Assembly (NCBI GenBank): GCA_002394165.1
Contig: DGTA01000031.1
Span: 1-29,030, forward strand
Direction: 5' to 3'
DNA from: Lachnospiraceae bacterium UBA4348
GTDB lineage: Bacteria; Bacillota; Clostridia; Lachnospirales; Lachnospiraceae
Length of the DNA: 29,030 nucleotides
The notes under the pieces were generated by a model. The model had not been told where the DNA came from. It searched no databases and saw only the letters and a list, made by a program, of their open reading frames with translations. Shown here piece after piece: positions 1 through 7,605 of this stretch (its first letter is position 1; each line of letters starts with the position of its first letter). The position numbers and the translations under genes were made by a program.

Positions 1-161
1 CCCTGCTGAGGTGCACCCCAGCCGATACCGTGCGTGAAAGCGGAAATATCCTTGACCTCTTTAGCCTGCACCCACTTTGCTTCCTCCGGGATAGGAGCCG
101 CGCCATGATGTACGCCCTGGGCTACCGGACACATTTCTTCTACTTCGCGTGAATAAATCAT
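1..161 (-). CDS. NifU/IscU-like iron-sulfur scaffold protein, 5' part only
   Basis: The first 53 codons of a minus-strand gene that runs off the left edge. It starts at the ATG complementary to 159-161, with an AAAGGAG ribosome binding site just upstream. The N-terminus begins MIYSREVEEMCPVAQGVHHG and continues to a THGIGWGAPQQG segment. From memory this resembles the iron-sulfur scaffold-like proteins of Clostridia that are usually encoded next to a GGGtGRT protein. Such proteins carry conserved cysteines in an IscU-like fold. I remember a cysteine (GWCAPQQG) in many relatives where this one has glycine, but cannot confirm that here. The assignment rests only on the N-terminus; the cluster-binding part lies outside the window. 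Confidence 0.6.
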   Translation of the reverse strand, partial: MIYSREVEEMCPVAQGVHHGAAPIPEEAKWVQAKEVKDISAFTHGIGWGAPQQ

Positions 162-279
162 ATGAAAACTCCTTTCAAATATAATATGATCAACCGACCA
201 CTTGTATTATTTTCTCATAAACGACCATCTTAGTAAAGAATAATTTCGGGAGTTTTTTTGTAAATCGGGTCAGTGTCTC

Positions 280-308
280 TTTATCTTGCCGCGCCGATGT
301 GGTATGAT
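280..308 (+). promoter_or_regulatory. Tentative promoter of dapA-rubrerythrin
   Basis: A good -10 TATGAT at 303-308 lies 17 bases after a weak -35 TTTATC at 280-285. It is about 50 bases upstream of the dapA start. The -35 matches consensus poorly, so the call rests mostly on the -10. No lysine-riboswitch-like leader fits in the short space. Confidence 0.4.
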
Positions 309-358
309 ACCGGGAAGAATGTAACCTAATCATACAGATGAACAGGAGGAGCTCATAT

Positions 359-1243
359 ATGTCGATTTTCAGAGGCTCAGGTGTTGCGCTGGTGACACCA
401 ATGAAAGAGGACGGACAGATAAACTACGATGTTTTCGACCGGCTGATCGAATCACAGATCGAAGGCGGAACGGATGCCCTGATCGTCTGCGGCACATCCG
501 GAGAAGCCCCCACTCTTGACGATGAGGAGCACCTGGATGCGATCTCGTTTGCGGTGAAGCAGACAAAGGGCAGGATCCCGGTGATCGCCGGAACAGGCTC
601 GAACAATACCGAGCATGCCGTCATGATGTCAAAAGAAGCGGAAGAAAGAGGAGCGGACGGACTGCTCCTGGTGACGCCGTACTACAATAAGGCCACGCAG
701 GACGGCCTGTATTATCATTACCGCCGGATCGCTTCCTCCACAAAGCTTCCGTGCATTCTCTACAATGTACCTTCCAGGACCGGAACGAACCTCCTGCCCG
801 AGACGGTGGCCAGGCTGGCCGCGGACCAGGAGAACATTGCGGCTGTGAAGGAAGCTTCCGGAAATATCAGCCAGGTTGCCAAACTGGCACGCCTGGTTAA
901 CGGAAAAGTCGATATCTATTCCGGAAACGATGATCAGATTGTGCCGATCTGCTCCCTGGGCGGCATTGGCGTGATCTCGGTGCTGGCCAACGTGGCACCC
1001 CGTCAGACTCACGATATGGTGATGCACTGCCTGGAGGGACGCTATGAGGAAGCAGCCAGGATGCAGCTGGAAGCGCTGCCTCTGGTCGATCAGCTGTTTA
1101 TCGAAGTCAACCCGATCCCGGTCAAAGCCGCCCTCAACATGCAGGGCTTCAACGTTGGATCGCCCAGGCTTCCGCTTACCGAGATGACAGACGCACATAA
1201 GAAGACGCTGCGCGAAGCAATGACAGCCTACGGCTGCCTGTAA
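359..1243 (+). CDS. dapA: 4-hydroxy-tetrahydrodipicolinate synthase
   Basis: Condenses pyruvate with aspartate-semialdehyde, the first committed step to diaminopimelate and lysine; cytoplasmic TIM-barrel enzyme. The 294-residue product is full length for the family. Visible motifs are GTSGE at 45-49 (substrate carboxylate site), LYNVPSRTG with Tyr135 and Arg140, and the Schiff-base lysine Lys164 in AAVKEASG. I chose the ATG at 359 because AGGAGGA (344-350) sits 8 bases before it. An in-frame ATG at 338 would add seven residues but has no ribosome binding site. The gene is followed after 18 bases by rubrerythrin, so the two are probably co-transcribed. The DapA/NanA/KDG-aldolase superfamily has several specificities, but the motif pattern is typical DapA. 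Confidence 0.93.
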   Translation: MSIFRGSGVALVTPMKEDGQINYDVFDRLIESQIEGGTDALIVCGTSGEAPTLDDEEHLDAISFAVKQTKGRIPVIAGTGSNNTEHAVMMSKEAEERGADGLLLVTPYYNKATQDGLYYHYRRIASSTKLPCILYNVPSRTGTNLLPETVARLAADQENIAAVKEASGNISQVAKLARLVNGKVDIYSGNDDQIVPICSLGGIGVISVLANVAPRQTHDMVMHCLEGRYEEAARMQLEALPLVDQLFIEVNPIPVKAALNMQGFNVGSPRLPLTEMTDAHKKTLREAMTAYGCL

Positions 1244-1261
1244 AATACGGGAGGAACGGAA

Positions 1262-1801
1262 ATGGCAAACAAATACGAGGGAACACAGACTTTGAAGAAC
1301 CTGGAGGCCGCTTTTGCCGGTGAATCCCAGGCGAGGAACAAATATACCTATTTCGCATCCAGAGCGAAAAAGGACGGTTTTGAGCAGATCGCAGCCCTGT
1401 TCTTAAAGACGGCTGAGAATGAAAAAGAGCACGCCAAAATGTGGTTCAAGGAGCTGGGCGGAATCGGTGATACCGCGGCAAACCTGGAAGCAGCTGCCGA
1501 TGGTGAAAACTATGAGTGGACCGATATGTACGAAAGCTTCGCGAAGACTGCCGAGGAAGAAGGCTTTGCCGAACTGGCTGAAAAGTTCAGGGCGGTAGGT
1601 GCCATCGAGAAACATCATGAGGAGCGCTACCGCGCGCTGCTTAAGAATGTGCAGATGCAGGAGGTCTTCAAAAAGAGTGAAGTGAAGGTATGGGAGTGCC
1701 GGAACTGCGGCCATATCGTGGTCGGAACCGAAGCTCCGGAGGTATGTCCGGTCTGTGCCCATCCGCAGTCATACTTTGAGGTCAACGCCGAGAATTACTG
1801 A
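1262..1801 (+). CDS. rbr: Rubrerythrin
   Basis: Non-haem diiron protein that reduces hydrogen peroxide in anaerobes, taking electrons through its own rubredoxin-like centre. The 179 residues show the two-part family layout. An N-terminal four-helix diiron domain carries Glu21, the ExxH at Glu54-His57 and the ExxH at Glu116-His119. A C-terminal rubredoxin-like FeS4 knuckle has Cys146-x2-Cys149 and Cys162-x2-Cys165. The ATG at 1262 follows GGGAGG with good spacing. The gene follows dapA closely and is followed by a hairpin terminator. Pairing a peroxide-defence gene with lysine biosynthesis has no obvious pathway logic and may only reflect shared transcription. The family call is secure. Confidence 0.95.
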   Translation: MANKYEGTQTLKNLEAAFAGESQARNKYTYFASRAKKDGFEQIAALFLKTAENEKEHAKMWFKELGGIGDTAANLEAAADGENYEWTDMYESFAKTAEEEGFAELAEKFRAVGAIEKHHEERYRALLKNVQMQEVFKKSEVKVWECRNCGHIVVGTEAPEVCPVCAHPQSYFEVNAENY

Positions 1802-1835
1802 TATATAAGGGAAAGTTTCTTTTCTTAACACAGAG

Positions 1836-1867
1836 GCCGGGGCTCCTTCGGGAACCCCGGCTTATTC
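1836..1867 (+). terminator. Terminator after rubrerythrin
   Basis: GCCGGGG at 1836-1842 pairs with CCCCGGC at 1855-1861. The inner TCC/GGA pairs close a TTCG tetraloop, with one C-A mismatch between the two helices. The tail is only modestly T-rich (TTATTC), so termination may be partial. Confidence 0.65.
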
Positions 1868-1918
1868 GATGGGTATCCGACAAAACGGACAAAAATGATC
1901 TGACAGAATTGTGCAGAT

Positions 1919-1947
1919 TTGACAAAATACGAATTATATGATAAAAC
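1919..1947 (+). promoter_or_regulatory. Promoter of the alpha-amylase gene
   Basis: A perfect -35 TTGACA at 1919-1924 is followed 17 bases later by TAAAAC at 1942-1947; ATAAAA one base earlier is an alternative. The surrounding AT-rich stretch also contains TATGAT at 1937-1942, but only 12 bases from this -35. Several GACAAAA-like words recur between 1879 and 1927. Confidence 0.5.
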
Positions 1948-1989
1948 CTGTGAAACTCGTCGGTGAATGACAGAAAAGAGGTGTAGACA

Positions 1990-3462
1990 GTGTCAGATAA
2001 TCAGACGATGATGCAGTATTTTGAATGGTATCTGCCGGATGACGGACTGTGGTGGAAGCGCTGTGCGGCAAAGGCACCGAACCTGAGTGATCTGGGGATC
2101 ACGAGGGTCTGGCTGCCTCCCGCTTATAAGGCGACCAGCCGGGATGACGTCGGATACGGCGTTTACGATATGTATGACCTGGGTGAATTTGACCAGAAGG
2201 GAACCGTCAGGACCAAGTACGGAACAAAGGACGAATACCTGGAGGCTGTGAAGGCTTTTCACGAGTCGGGTATACAGGTCTTTGCGGATATAGTCCTCAA
2301 CCACCGCATGGGCGGCGATGAGGTGGAGACCGTGACGGCCGTGACCGATTCGGCTTCCGACCGCAATGTCCAGGTGGGCGGAGAAGAGAAGATCAAGGTG
2401 TGGTCTAAATTTCTGTTTCCGGGAAGGAAAGGAAAGTACAGCAATTTTACCTGGAACCACACTCATTTTACCGGAACGGACGCTACCGCAACGGACGTCT
2501 CGCCGGACATGGTCTACCGTTTTAAAGGCAAGGAGTGGGACCGCGATACGGATCCGGAATTCGGAAACTTTGACTACCTGATGGGGATGAATGTGGACAT
2601 GGACAACCCACAGGTCGTGAAGGAAACTGAAAAATGGATGAAATGGTATATCGGCCTGACAGGTATAGACGGCCTGAGGCTGGATGCGGTCAAGCACATC
2701 AGCTTCCAGTTTTACAGGGATTTCCTGAAGGATATCCGCAAAAGCACCGGCCTGGAGCTTCCGGCAGTTGGCGAATACTGGAGCGGAGATGTGGGAAGGC
2801 TTGTATATTATCTGGAAACCGTGGAATATTCCATGTCGCTGTTTGACGTATGCCTGCATTATAATTTCTACAACGCTGCCAGGGAAGGCGGGAACTATGA
2901 CATGCGCCATATCCTGGAGGGAACACTCACGGCGCAGTGCCCGGACAATGCGGTGACCTTTGTGGATAATCATGACACGCAGTACGGACAAAGCCTGCAG
3001 TCTCCGATCGAGGACTGGTTCAAGCCGCTGGCCTATGCCATGATCCTGTTGCGGAAAGAGGGTATTCCCTGCGTATTTTATTCCGATTATTACGGGAACC
3101 CGGTCCGCAGCAGGCCGATGGTCCCGAACCTGGGCAAGCTCATCAAGCTCAGGAAGACCTGTGCCTACGGTGAGCAGACGGATTACATGGACAACGATCA
3201 TGTGATCGGATGGACAAGAAGCGGAGACCGGGAGCATGCCGATTCGGGAATGGCCGTGGTCCTGAGCAATGCCGAGGGCGGAAAGCTTTCCATGATGATG
3301 GGAAAGGAAAATGCCGGTACCGTCTTCTATGACGCGCTTGGAAACTGTCCGGAGGAGACAGTGGTCGGAGACGACGGTTTCGCTGCTTTCAGGACCGAGG
3401 GCGGCAATGTGTCCGTCTGGGTGAGAAAGAAACCGTTTGAAGAACTGGTGATCAACGAATAA
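1990..3462 (+). CDS. Cytoplasmic GH13 alpha-amylase
   Basis: Endo-hydrolase of alpha-1,4-glucans (glycogen, maltodextrins or imported starch fragments). The 490 residues start directly with the MMQYFEWY motif typical of GH13 subfamily 5, with no signal peptide, so the enzyme should be intracellular. All four GH13 regions are present: DIVLNH at 100-105, GLRLDAVKH with nucleophile Asp232, acid/base Glu262 in GEYW, and FVDNHD with Asp329. The start is GTG at 1990, preceded by AGAGGTG at 1977-1983. The gene has its own promoter and a strong terminator, so it is a single-gene unit. A second GH13 gene at 27482, galT and pgm in the window fit intracellular glucan use. Confidence 0.93.
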   Translation: MSDNQTMMQYFEWYLPDDGLWWKRCAAKAPNLSDLGITRVWLPPAYKATSRDDVGYGVYDMYDLGEFDQKGTVRTKYGTKDEYLEAVKAFHESGIQVFADIVLNHRMGGDEVETVTAVTDSASDRNVQVGGEEKIKVWSKFLFPGRKGKYSNFTWNHTHFTGTDATATDVSPDMVYRFKGKEWDRDTDPEFGNFDYLMGMNVDMDNPQVVKETEKWMKWYIGLTGIDGLRLDAVKHISFQFYRDFLKDIRKSTGLELPAVGEYWSGDVGRLVYYLETVEYSMSLFDVCLHYNFYNAAREGGNYDMRHILEGTLTAQCPDNAVTFVDNHDTQYGQSLQSPIEDWFKPLAYAMILLRKEGIPCVFYSDYYGNPVRSRPMVPNLGKLIKLRKTCAYGEQTDYMDNDHVIGWTRSGDREHADSGMAVVLSNAEGGKLSMMMGKENAGTVFYDALGNCPEETVVGDDGFAAFRTEGGNVSVWVRKKPFEELVINE

Positions 3463-3479
3463 AGACTGGTTATAAAAGC

Positions 3480-3524
3480 AACAAAGCTGTCCTGTAAATG
3501 CACAGGGCAGCTTTGTTGTGTTTT
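3480..3524 (+). terminator. Strong intrinsic terminator of the alpha-amylase gene
   Basis: AACAAAGCTG (3480-3489) and CCTGT (3491-3495) pair with ACAGG (3502-3506) and CAGCTTTGTT (3508-3517). The helix is about 15 bp with one T-G pair in the middle and a 6-base loop. The tail is GTGTTTT. Confidence 0.88.
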
Positions 3525-3702
3525 GGCTGTACGCATACGGCGCAAAGCGCATCGTATGTCCTATACGTCAAACATATGCCAGGAAACGAAATGTTTCGTG
3601 AGCTCAATTGTGAAATGTGCAGTATCGTTTTTAAAATAATAACATATTTTTAGACATATTGCAACATACAAAAGAGCTTTATCACTGAAAAACAATGCCA
3701 AA
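3525..3702. repeat. Intergenic region with two short hairpins
   Basis: This non-coding gap lies between the alpha-amylase terminator and the 3' end of the minus-strand ATPase gene. It holds CATACG-GCGC-AAA-GCGC-AT-CGTATG at 3534-3558, a 10-bp stem with a two-base bulge. It also holds ACGAAA-TG-TTTCGT at 3586-3599. The remainder, 3600-3702, is AT-rich with no clear terminator for the ATPase gene on the minus strand. Confidence 0.5.
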
Positions 3703-5196
3703 TTACCGGAAAAGGGCATTGACGTCCTCCGGCGTGAACGTGACGCTTTCTTTGTTGTTTGCTTCGATCTGGAAAAGTGCGTTCGCCGCCAGATGTTCGG
3801 CTGCCTGTTCCAGGTCGCGGATACCGGTCTGGCCCGAGTATTCCCGGACGATCAGGTCCACCGCTTCCGGGGTGACGAGGCATTCTTCCGGCTTCATGCC
3901 GATCCTTTTGAGGACCTTGGGAAGTGCGAAGCGTACGAAGATGATCTTCTTCTCCTCGGGGGTGTAGTCCGGGATATCGATGACCGCAAAGCGGGACAGA
4001 AGCGGGGCGCTGATCAGGCTCTTGTCGTTGGCCGTCGCGATAGGGTAGACCCCTGTGGTCGGAATGGTGCATTCCATGTAATTATCCGTGAAGCCGAGAT
4101 TATCCAGGAGCGTGAGCAGGACATCGGCGGGATTTCCTTTTCCGTTACCGGCGCTGGCCTTGTCCAGCTCGTTGATGATGAAGATCAGGTTTGATTCCCC
4201 GGAAAGCGAAAAGGCCTCCATGATGATCCCGGGTTTGGCGTTGGAATATACCCTGGAGCTTCCGGTGAGCTGTTCGGGGTCATTGATGGAGCTCATATCC
4301 AGCGTGATCCACGGCAGCCGCAGGATCCTGGCGACCGCGTAGGCAGCCTGCGATTTACCGGTCCCGGCGGGGCCGGCCAGCAGAAGACCGTAGGCGGGAA
4401 GGGTGTGTGTCCGGTTGATCTGGATGATCGTCTCGATAATGCGCTGCTTTACCTTTTCCATGCCGTAAAGTTCTTCGTCGAGGATCTGCCTGGCACGGAC
4501 GGGATCGATCGCTTCAAAATAATCACCCTTCCACTGGACGTTCATCATGATGGAAAGGGCCCGCTGGGCGTGCCGGCGTTCCTCGGGGCTGACTTCGGCA
4601 GACCTGGCGACGGCAAGGTTCCTTCTTGCCCACACGCGGATGTTTTCCGGAAGCGTGCGGCCGGCGCAGGAGAGAAAATCGGAAATGCTCTGGATGCTGG
4701 TCAGCTTCATGCTGTCGCCCTCGGGCTCCCTCTCTTCGTCGTACTCTTCAGAGGAAGGGGCCGGGGAAGCGAGAAGGCGGCCGATCATATACTGCAGGAA
4801 ACCGTCCTGTGCGGAGAGCTTGGTGCTTCCGGTATGCGAGGTCTCCCTGATCTTGTAGACGGCATATCCGTCCGGGACGGGACGGCCGGAGAGCAGGACA
4901 TGGATGCGGTTCTCGCCAAGCCACTGGAGAAGGCTGATAAAGCGGGCGTCAATGCGCAGGATGGAAGCGTGAACGACAGATCCGCCCTCTGTCCTGAATT
5001 CAAAGGCGGTGTCCTGGCTGGGATTGTTGAAGATCCCGGCAGTATGGTGCTTCCAGGGAAAATGGTCATCCTCGAGGACCATGATGGGATCCTCTACGCT
5101 CGGCTGAGCGTTGGACGTATAGATGACCCGGTAGGTGCACCGGGCCTGTGTGTTGTCGTCCTTCTTTGTATCGTTGTTGAAATCAAAAACCGGCAT
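3703..5196 (-). CDS. Lon-like AAA+ ATPase lacking a protease domain
   Basis: Predicted cytoplasmic ATPase of 497 residues, function unknown. From about residue 232 it follows the Lon protease AAA+ module. There is a YGMEKVK helix, Walker A GPAGTGKS (275-282), a Lon-like GIIMEAF segment, Walker B IFIINELDK (338-346), FTDNY, sensor-1 Asn390, arginine-finger candidate Arg402 and sensor-2 GIRDLE (Arg460). It then ends: the Ser-Lys Lon peptidase domain is absent. The Walker B aspartate is Asn342 (codon AAC), while the catalytic Glu343 is kept. Residues 1-160 match nothing I recognise and end in an acidic stretch (EEYDEEREPEGD). I chose the ATG at 5194-5196 because it follows GGAGGAG. It overlaps the end of the DUF402 gene by 14 bases, implying translational coupling. 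Confidence 0.85.
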   Translation of the reverse strand: MPVFDFNNDTKKDDNTQARCTYRVIYTSNAQPSVEDPIMVLEDDHFPWKHHTAGIFNNPSQDTAFEFRTEGGSVVHASILRIDARFISLLQWLGENRIHVLLSGRPVPDGYAVYKIRETSHTGSTKLSAQDGFLQYMIGRLLASPAPSSEEYDEEREPEGDSMKLTSIQSISDFLSCAGRTLPENIRVWARRNLAVARSAEVSPEERRHAQRALSIMMNVQWKGDYFEAIDPVRARQILDEELYGMEKVKQRIIETIIQINRTHTLPAYGLLLAGPAGTGKSQAAYAVARILRLPWITLDMSSINDPEQLTGSSRVYSNAKPGIIMEAFSLSGESNLIFIINELDKASAGNGKGNPADVLLTLLDNLGFTDNYMECTIPTTGVYPIATANDKSLISAPLLSRFAVIDIPDYTPEEKKIIFVRFALPKVLKRIGMKPEECLVTPEAVDLIVREYSGQTGIRDLEQAAEHLAANALFQIEANNKESVTFTPEDVNALFR

Positions 5197-5680
5197 GGTC
5201 GGTCTCCTCCTGGTCGTTAATATATTTCTGCAGCCGGTCGAACGCACCTTTGTAAATAAGGTTCAGCAGTTTGTCCAGATGGCGCAGGGCGGTCTCGAGT
5301 TCTTCGGCTGTGATCAGCTGATCGTGAAAGGCCTGGGCAAGCTCGTCAAGGTCGACCACCCGGGTGGAACCGTCGGGATAGACGATCACGTCTGCGAGCA
5401 GATCGGTGAACACATAGGTGAGGGTTTCCGGATCGAAGGTATGGCTGACGATATCACAGTACCAGCTGATGAGGCTGCCGTCGTGAGCATAAAATTTGCT
5501 CACCTTGAAGCCCCTTTCCAGAAAATAGCAGGAATATCCGTGGCTGAGCGTCTTTTTGGGACGGATGGTGTGCCATTTCGTGATGATCACTTCCCTGTCA
5601 CGGTAAAGGATCTCATCGTCACTAAGCTCAATACACTCAGCGGGAATGATTCTTTTTCGATACAGCCTTATTTTGTCCAT
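5183..5680 (-). CDS. DUF402 family protein, possible nucleoside phosphatase
   Basis: A 165-residue protein of the DUF402/FomD-like family. Characterised relatives are metal-dependent nucleotide phosphatases (FomD; Sa1684 of Staphylococcus aureus). Family hallmarks are a WHT segment near residue 36, a GSLISWYCDI segment near 68-77, and the acidic metal site: Asp93, Asp97, PDG at 102-104, and DLDE at 110-113. A helical ITAEELETAL tail follows. The start at 5680 has GGAAGG/AAGG upstream. This is the first gene of a two-gene minus-strand operon and overlaps the downstream ATPase start by 14 bases. The substrate cannot be read from the sequence. Confidence 0.8.
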   Translation of the reverse strand: MDKIRLYRKRIIPAECIELSDDEILYRDREVIITKWHTIRPKKTLSHGYSCYFLERGFKVSKFYAHDGSLISWYCDIVSHTFDPETLTYVFTDLLADVIVYPDGSTRVVDLDELAQAFHDQLITAEELETALRHLDKLLNLIYKGAFDRLQKYINDQEETDHAGF

Positions 5681-5755
5681 TCCGAAACCTTATCCTTCCT
5701 GAAACATTACTGTGCGAAAACTTGCCGGAGAATACTGTTATATAATTATTATGTA

Positions 5756-5784
5756 AGTATATCATCGCCAAATAGGGTTGTCCA
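5756..5784 (-). promoter_or_regulatory. Promoter of the DUF402-AAA+ operon
   Basis: On the minus strand, TGGACA (complement of 5779-5784) is followed 17 bases later by TATACT (complement of 5756-5761). Each hexamer matches consensus at five of six positions. Transcription would start near 5749, giving a leader of about 70 bases. Confidence 0.65.
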
Positions 5785-5826
5785 TGCTCAGGTATTTCAA
5801 AAGCGTTTAAAAAGGGGGATGAAGAT

Positions 5827-5855
5827 TTGTCAAATACGTGTTCGTGTGATAGATT
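5827..5855 (+). promoter_or_regulatory. Promoter of galT
   Basis: TTGTCA at 5827-5832, a 17-base spacer, and TAGATT at 5850-5855 with a TG one base upstream (extended -10). It lies about 75 bases upstream of the galT ATG and diverges from the DUF402 promoter. Confidence 0.6.
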
Positions 5856-5929
5856 TTATCTGGGCGCAGACAAATGCTATGCAAGCCCGAAATACGATTG
5901 ATCAAATAATTATCCGGGAGGGACAGAGG

Positions 5930-7483
5930 ATGATCCAGAGTCTGATCGCACAGTTGGTTTGTTATGGATTGGAGAGAGAACTTATTGAAAGCACGGACGC
6001 GATCTGGTGTGCAAACCGGCTGCTTGAACTGTTCGGGGAGGACGAACTGTCTGAGGAAAGCGAAGAAAAGATTCTCGAATTCGAAGCGGAGGGTGCCGGG
6101 ATCGGAGAGGCTCCGGGCGCAGTGCTCGAGGGGATACTGGGAGGACTCTGCGACGAGGCTTACAAGAGGGGGCTGATCCCCGAAAACACAGTCGGGTTCC
6201 GGGATCTTTTCGACACGAAGGTGATGGGCGTGCTCACGCCGCGTCCCTCACAGGTGGTCTCGCAGTTCTTCAGCCTTCACCGGGAAAACCCGCGTGAGGC
6301 GACAGACTGGTATTACAGGCTGTCTCAGGATACGGACTATATCCGGCGCTACCGCATTGAGAAGGATGTGAAGTGGACAGCTCCCACACAGTACGGGCTT
6401 CTCGATATCACGATCAACCTCTCGAAACCGGAGAAGGACCCGAAGGCGATCGCCGCGGCAAGGCTTGCCAAAGCCTCCTCCTATCCCAAATGCCTGCTCT
6501 GCCGTGAGAACGTGGGGTATGCGGGCAGGATCAATCATCCGGCAAGGCAGAACCACCGGATCATCCCCGTGGATGTGGACGGCGGCGGCTGGTACATGCA
6601 GTATTCGCCCTATGTTTACTACAATGAGCACTGCATCGTTTTCAACGGGCAGCACGTCCCTATGAAGATCGACCGCAGCGCATTCAGGAAACTGTTCGAC
6701 TTTGTGCGCCAGTTCCCCCATTATATGGTGGGTTCCAATGCGGATCTGCCGATCGTGGGCGGGTCGATCCTGAGCCACGAGCATTTCCAGGGCGGCGGAT
6801 ATGAGTTCGCCATGGCCAAGGCGGGTGTGGAGACACCGCTTGTGTTTAGAGGATATGAGGATGTCAGTGCCGGGATCGTCAAATGGCCCATGTCTGTCAT
6901 CCGCATCAGCGGACCGGATGAGAAGCGCCTGATCGACCTGGCTGACAGGATCCTCCGGTGCTGGCGCGGTTATACGGATGAGGAGGCTTTCATCTTTGCC
7001 CGGACGGAGGGAGAAGATCATAACACCATCACGCCCATCGCCAGAAAGCGTGGAGAAAATTATGAGCTGGACCTGGTCCTGCGCAACAATATCACCACCA
7101 GTGAGCATCCGCTCGGGGTGTACCATCCCCATGCCGAGCTGCATCATATAAAAAAAGAAAATATCGGACTGATCGAAGTCATGGGACTGGCGGTCCTTCC
7201 GGCCAGGCTCAAGGGCGAGATGGAAAAACTCGGGGAGTTCATCCGGGAAGGAAAAGATCCTGCTTCCGATCCGGAGCTGGAGAAGCACGCGGACTGGACA
7301 AGGCAGCTTAAGGAGAAGCACCCGGATATGGAAAAGATGAGCCCGGAGAAGGTGGATGCGATCCTGAAAGAAGAGATCGGCCTGGTATTCTCCCAGGTTC
7401 TTGAACACGCCGGTGTTTACAAAAGGACGCCCGAGGGGAGAGAGGCCTTCCTGCGGTTTGCGGCGGCTGTGGATAAAATGTGA
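5930..7483 (+). CDS. galT: UDP-glucose--hexose-1-phosphate uridylyltransferase (class II GalT)
   Basis: Leloir pathway enzyme: exchanges galactose-1-phosphate with UDP-glucose to give glucose-1-phosphate and UDP-galactose. The 517-residue product has the length and sequence character of the Firmicute class II family rather than the shorter class I form. Recognisable segments are the N-terminal LVCYGLERELI and WCANRLL, the CLLCREN region, the histidine-rich GGSILSHEHFQGG, and HPLGVYHPHAELHHI. The start at 5930 follows GGGAGGG (5916-5922) by 7 bases. The frame stays open far upstream into the divergent genes, but that is not coding. An ATG at 5819 would add 37 residues, but it lies upstream of the promoter proposed here. 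No galK or galE lies next to it. Confidence 0.93.
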   Translation: MIQSLIAQLVCYGLERELIESTDAIWCANRLLELFGEDELSEESEEKILEFEAEGAGIGEAPGAVLEGILGGLCDEAYKRGLIPENTVGFRDLFDTKVMGVLTPRPSQVVSQFFSLHRENPREATDWYYRLSQDTDYIRRYRIEKDVKWTAPTQYGLLDITINLSKPEKDPKAIAAARLAKASSYPKCLLCRENVGYAGRINHPARQNHRIIPVDVDGGGWYMQYSPYVYYNEHCIVFNGQHVPMKIDRSAFRKLFDFVRQFPHYMVGSNADLPIVGGSILSHEHFQGGGYEFAMAKAGVETPLVFRGYEDVSAGIVKWPMSVIRISGPDEKRLIDLADRILRCWRGYTDEEAFIFARTEGEDHNTITPIARKRGENYELDLVLRNNITTSEHPLGVYHPHAELHHIKKENIGLIEVMGLAVLPARLKGEMEKLGEFIREGKDPASDPELEKHADWTRQLKEKHPDMEKMSPEKVDAILKEEIGLVFSQVLEHAGVYKRTPEGREAFLRFAAAVDKM

Positions 7484-7514
7484 GGGCGTGGGCAGTGCCC
7501 GGCGCACGCGAATA

Positions 7515-7543
7515 TTGACAAAACACCCTAAAAAGGCTAGATT
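7515..7543 (+). promoter_or_regulatory. Promoter of proS
   Basis: Consensus TTGACA at 7515-7520, a 17-base spacer and TAGATT at 7538-7543. The leader of about 55 bases contains one hairpin, CCCGGC (7559-7564) with GCCGGG (7572-7577). It is far too short to hold a T-box. Confidence 0.75.
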
Positions 7544-7605
7544 AGACTGGATGCTTTGCCCGGCACGAAAGGCCGGGACAAACGGAACCGGTAAGGAGAG
7601 AGAAC

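Noticed and set aside
162..358. Possible lysine riboswitch before dapA
   Set aside because: The likely transcript leader is about 45 bases, far too short, and no riboswitch core is visible.
1993..3552. Long minus-strand open frame of about 519 codons opposite the alpha-amylase
   Set aside because: It is a mirror of a GC-rich coding strand, has no family resemblance, and covers a gene with all GH13 motifs.
5135..5929. Open frame extending galT upstream to give about 780 residues
   Set aside because: It runs through the start regions of the divergent DUF402 and ATPase genes and their promoter. The family length and the GGGAGGG site place the galT start at 5930.
7544..7605. Possible T-box leader for proS
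   Set aside because: The leader is only about 55 bases with one 6-bp hairpin, and has no T-box sequence or terminator.
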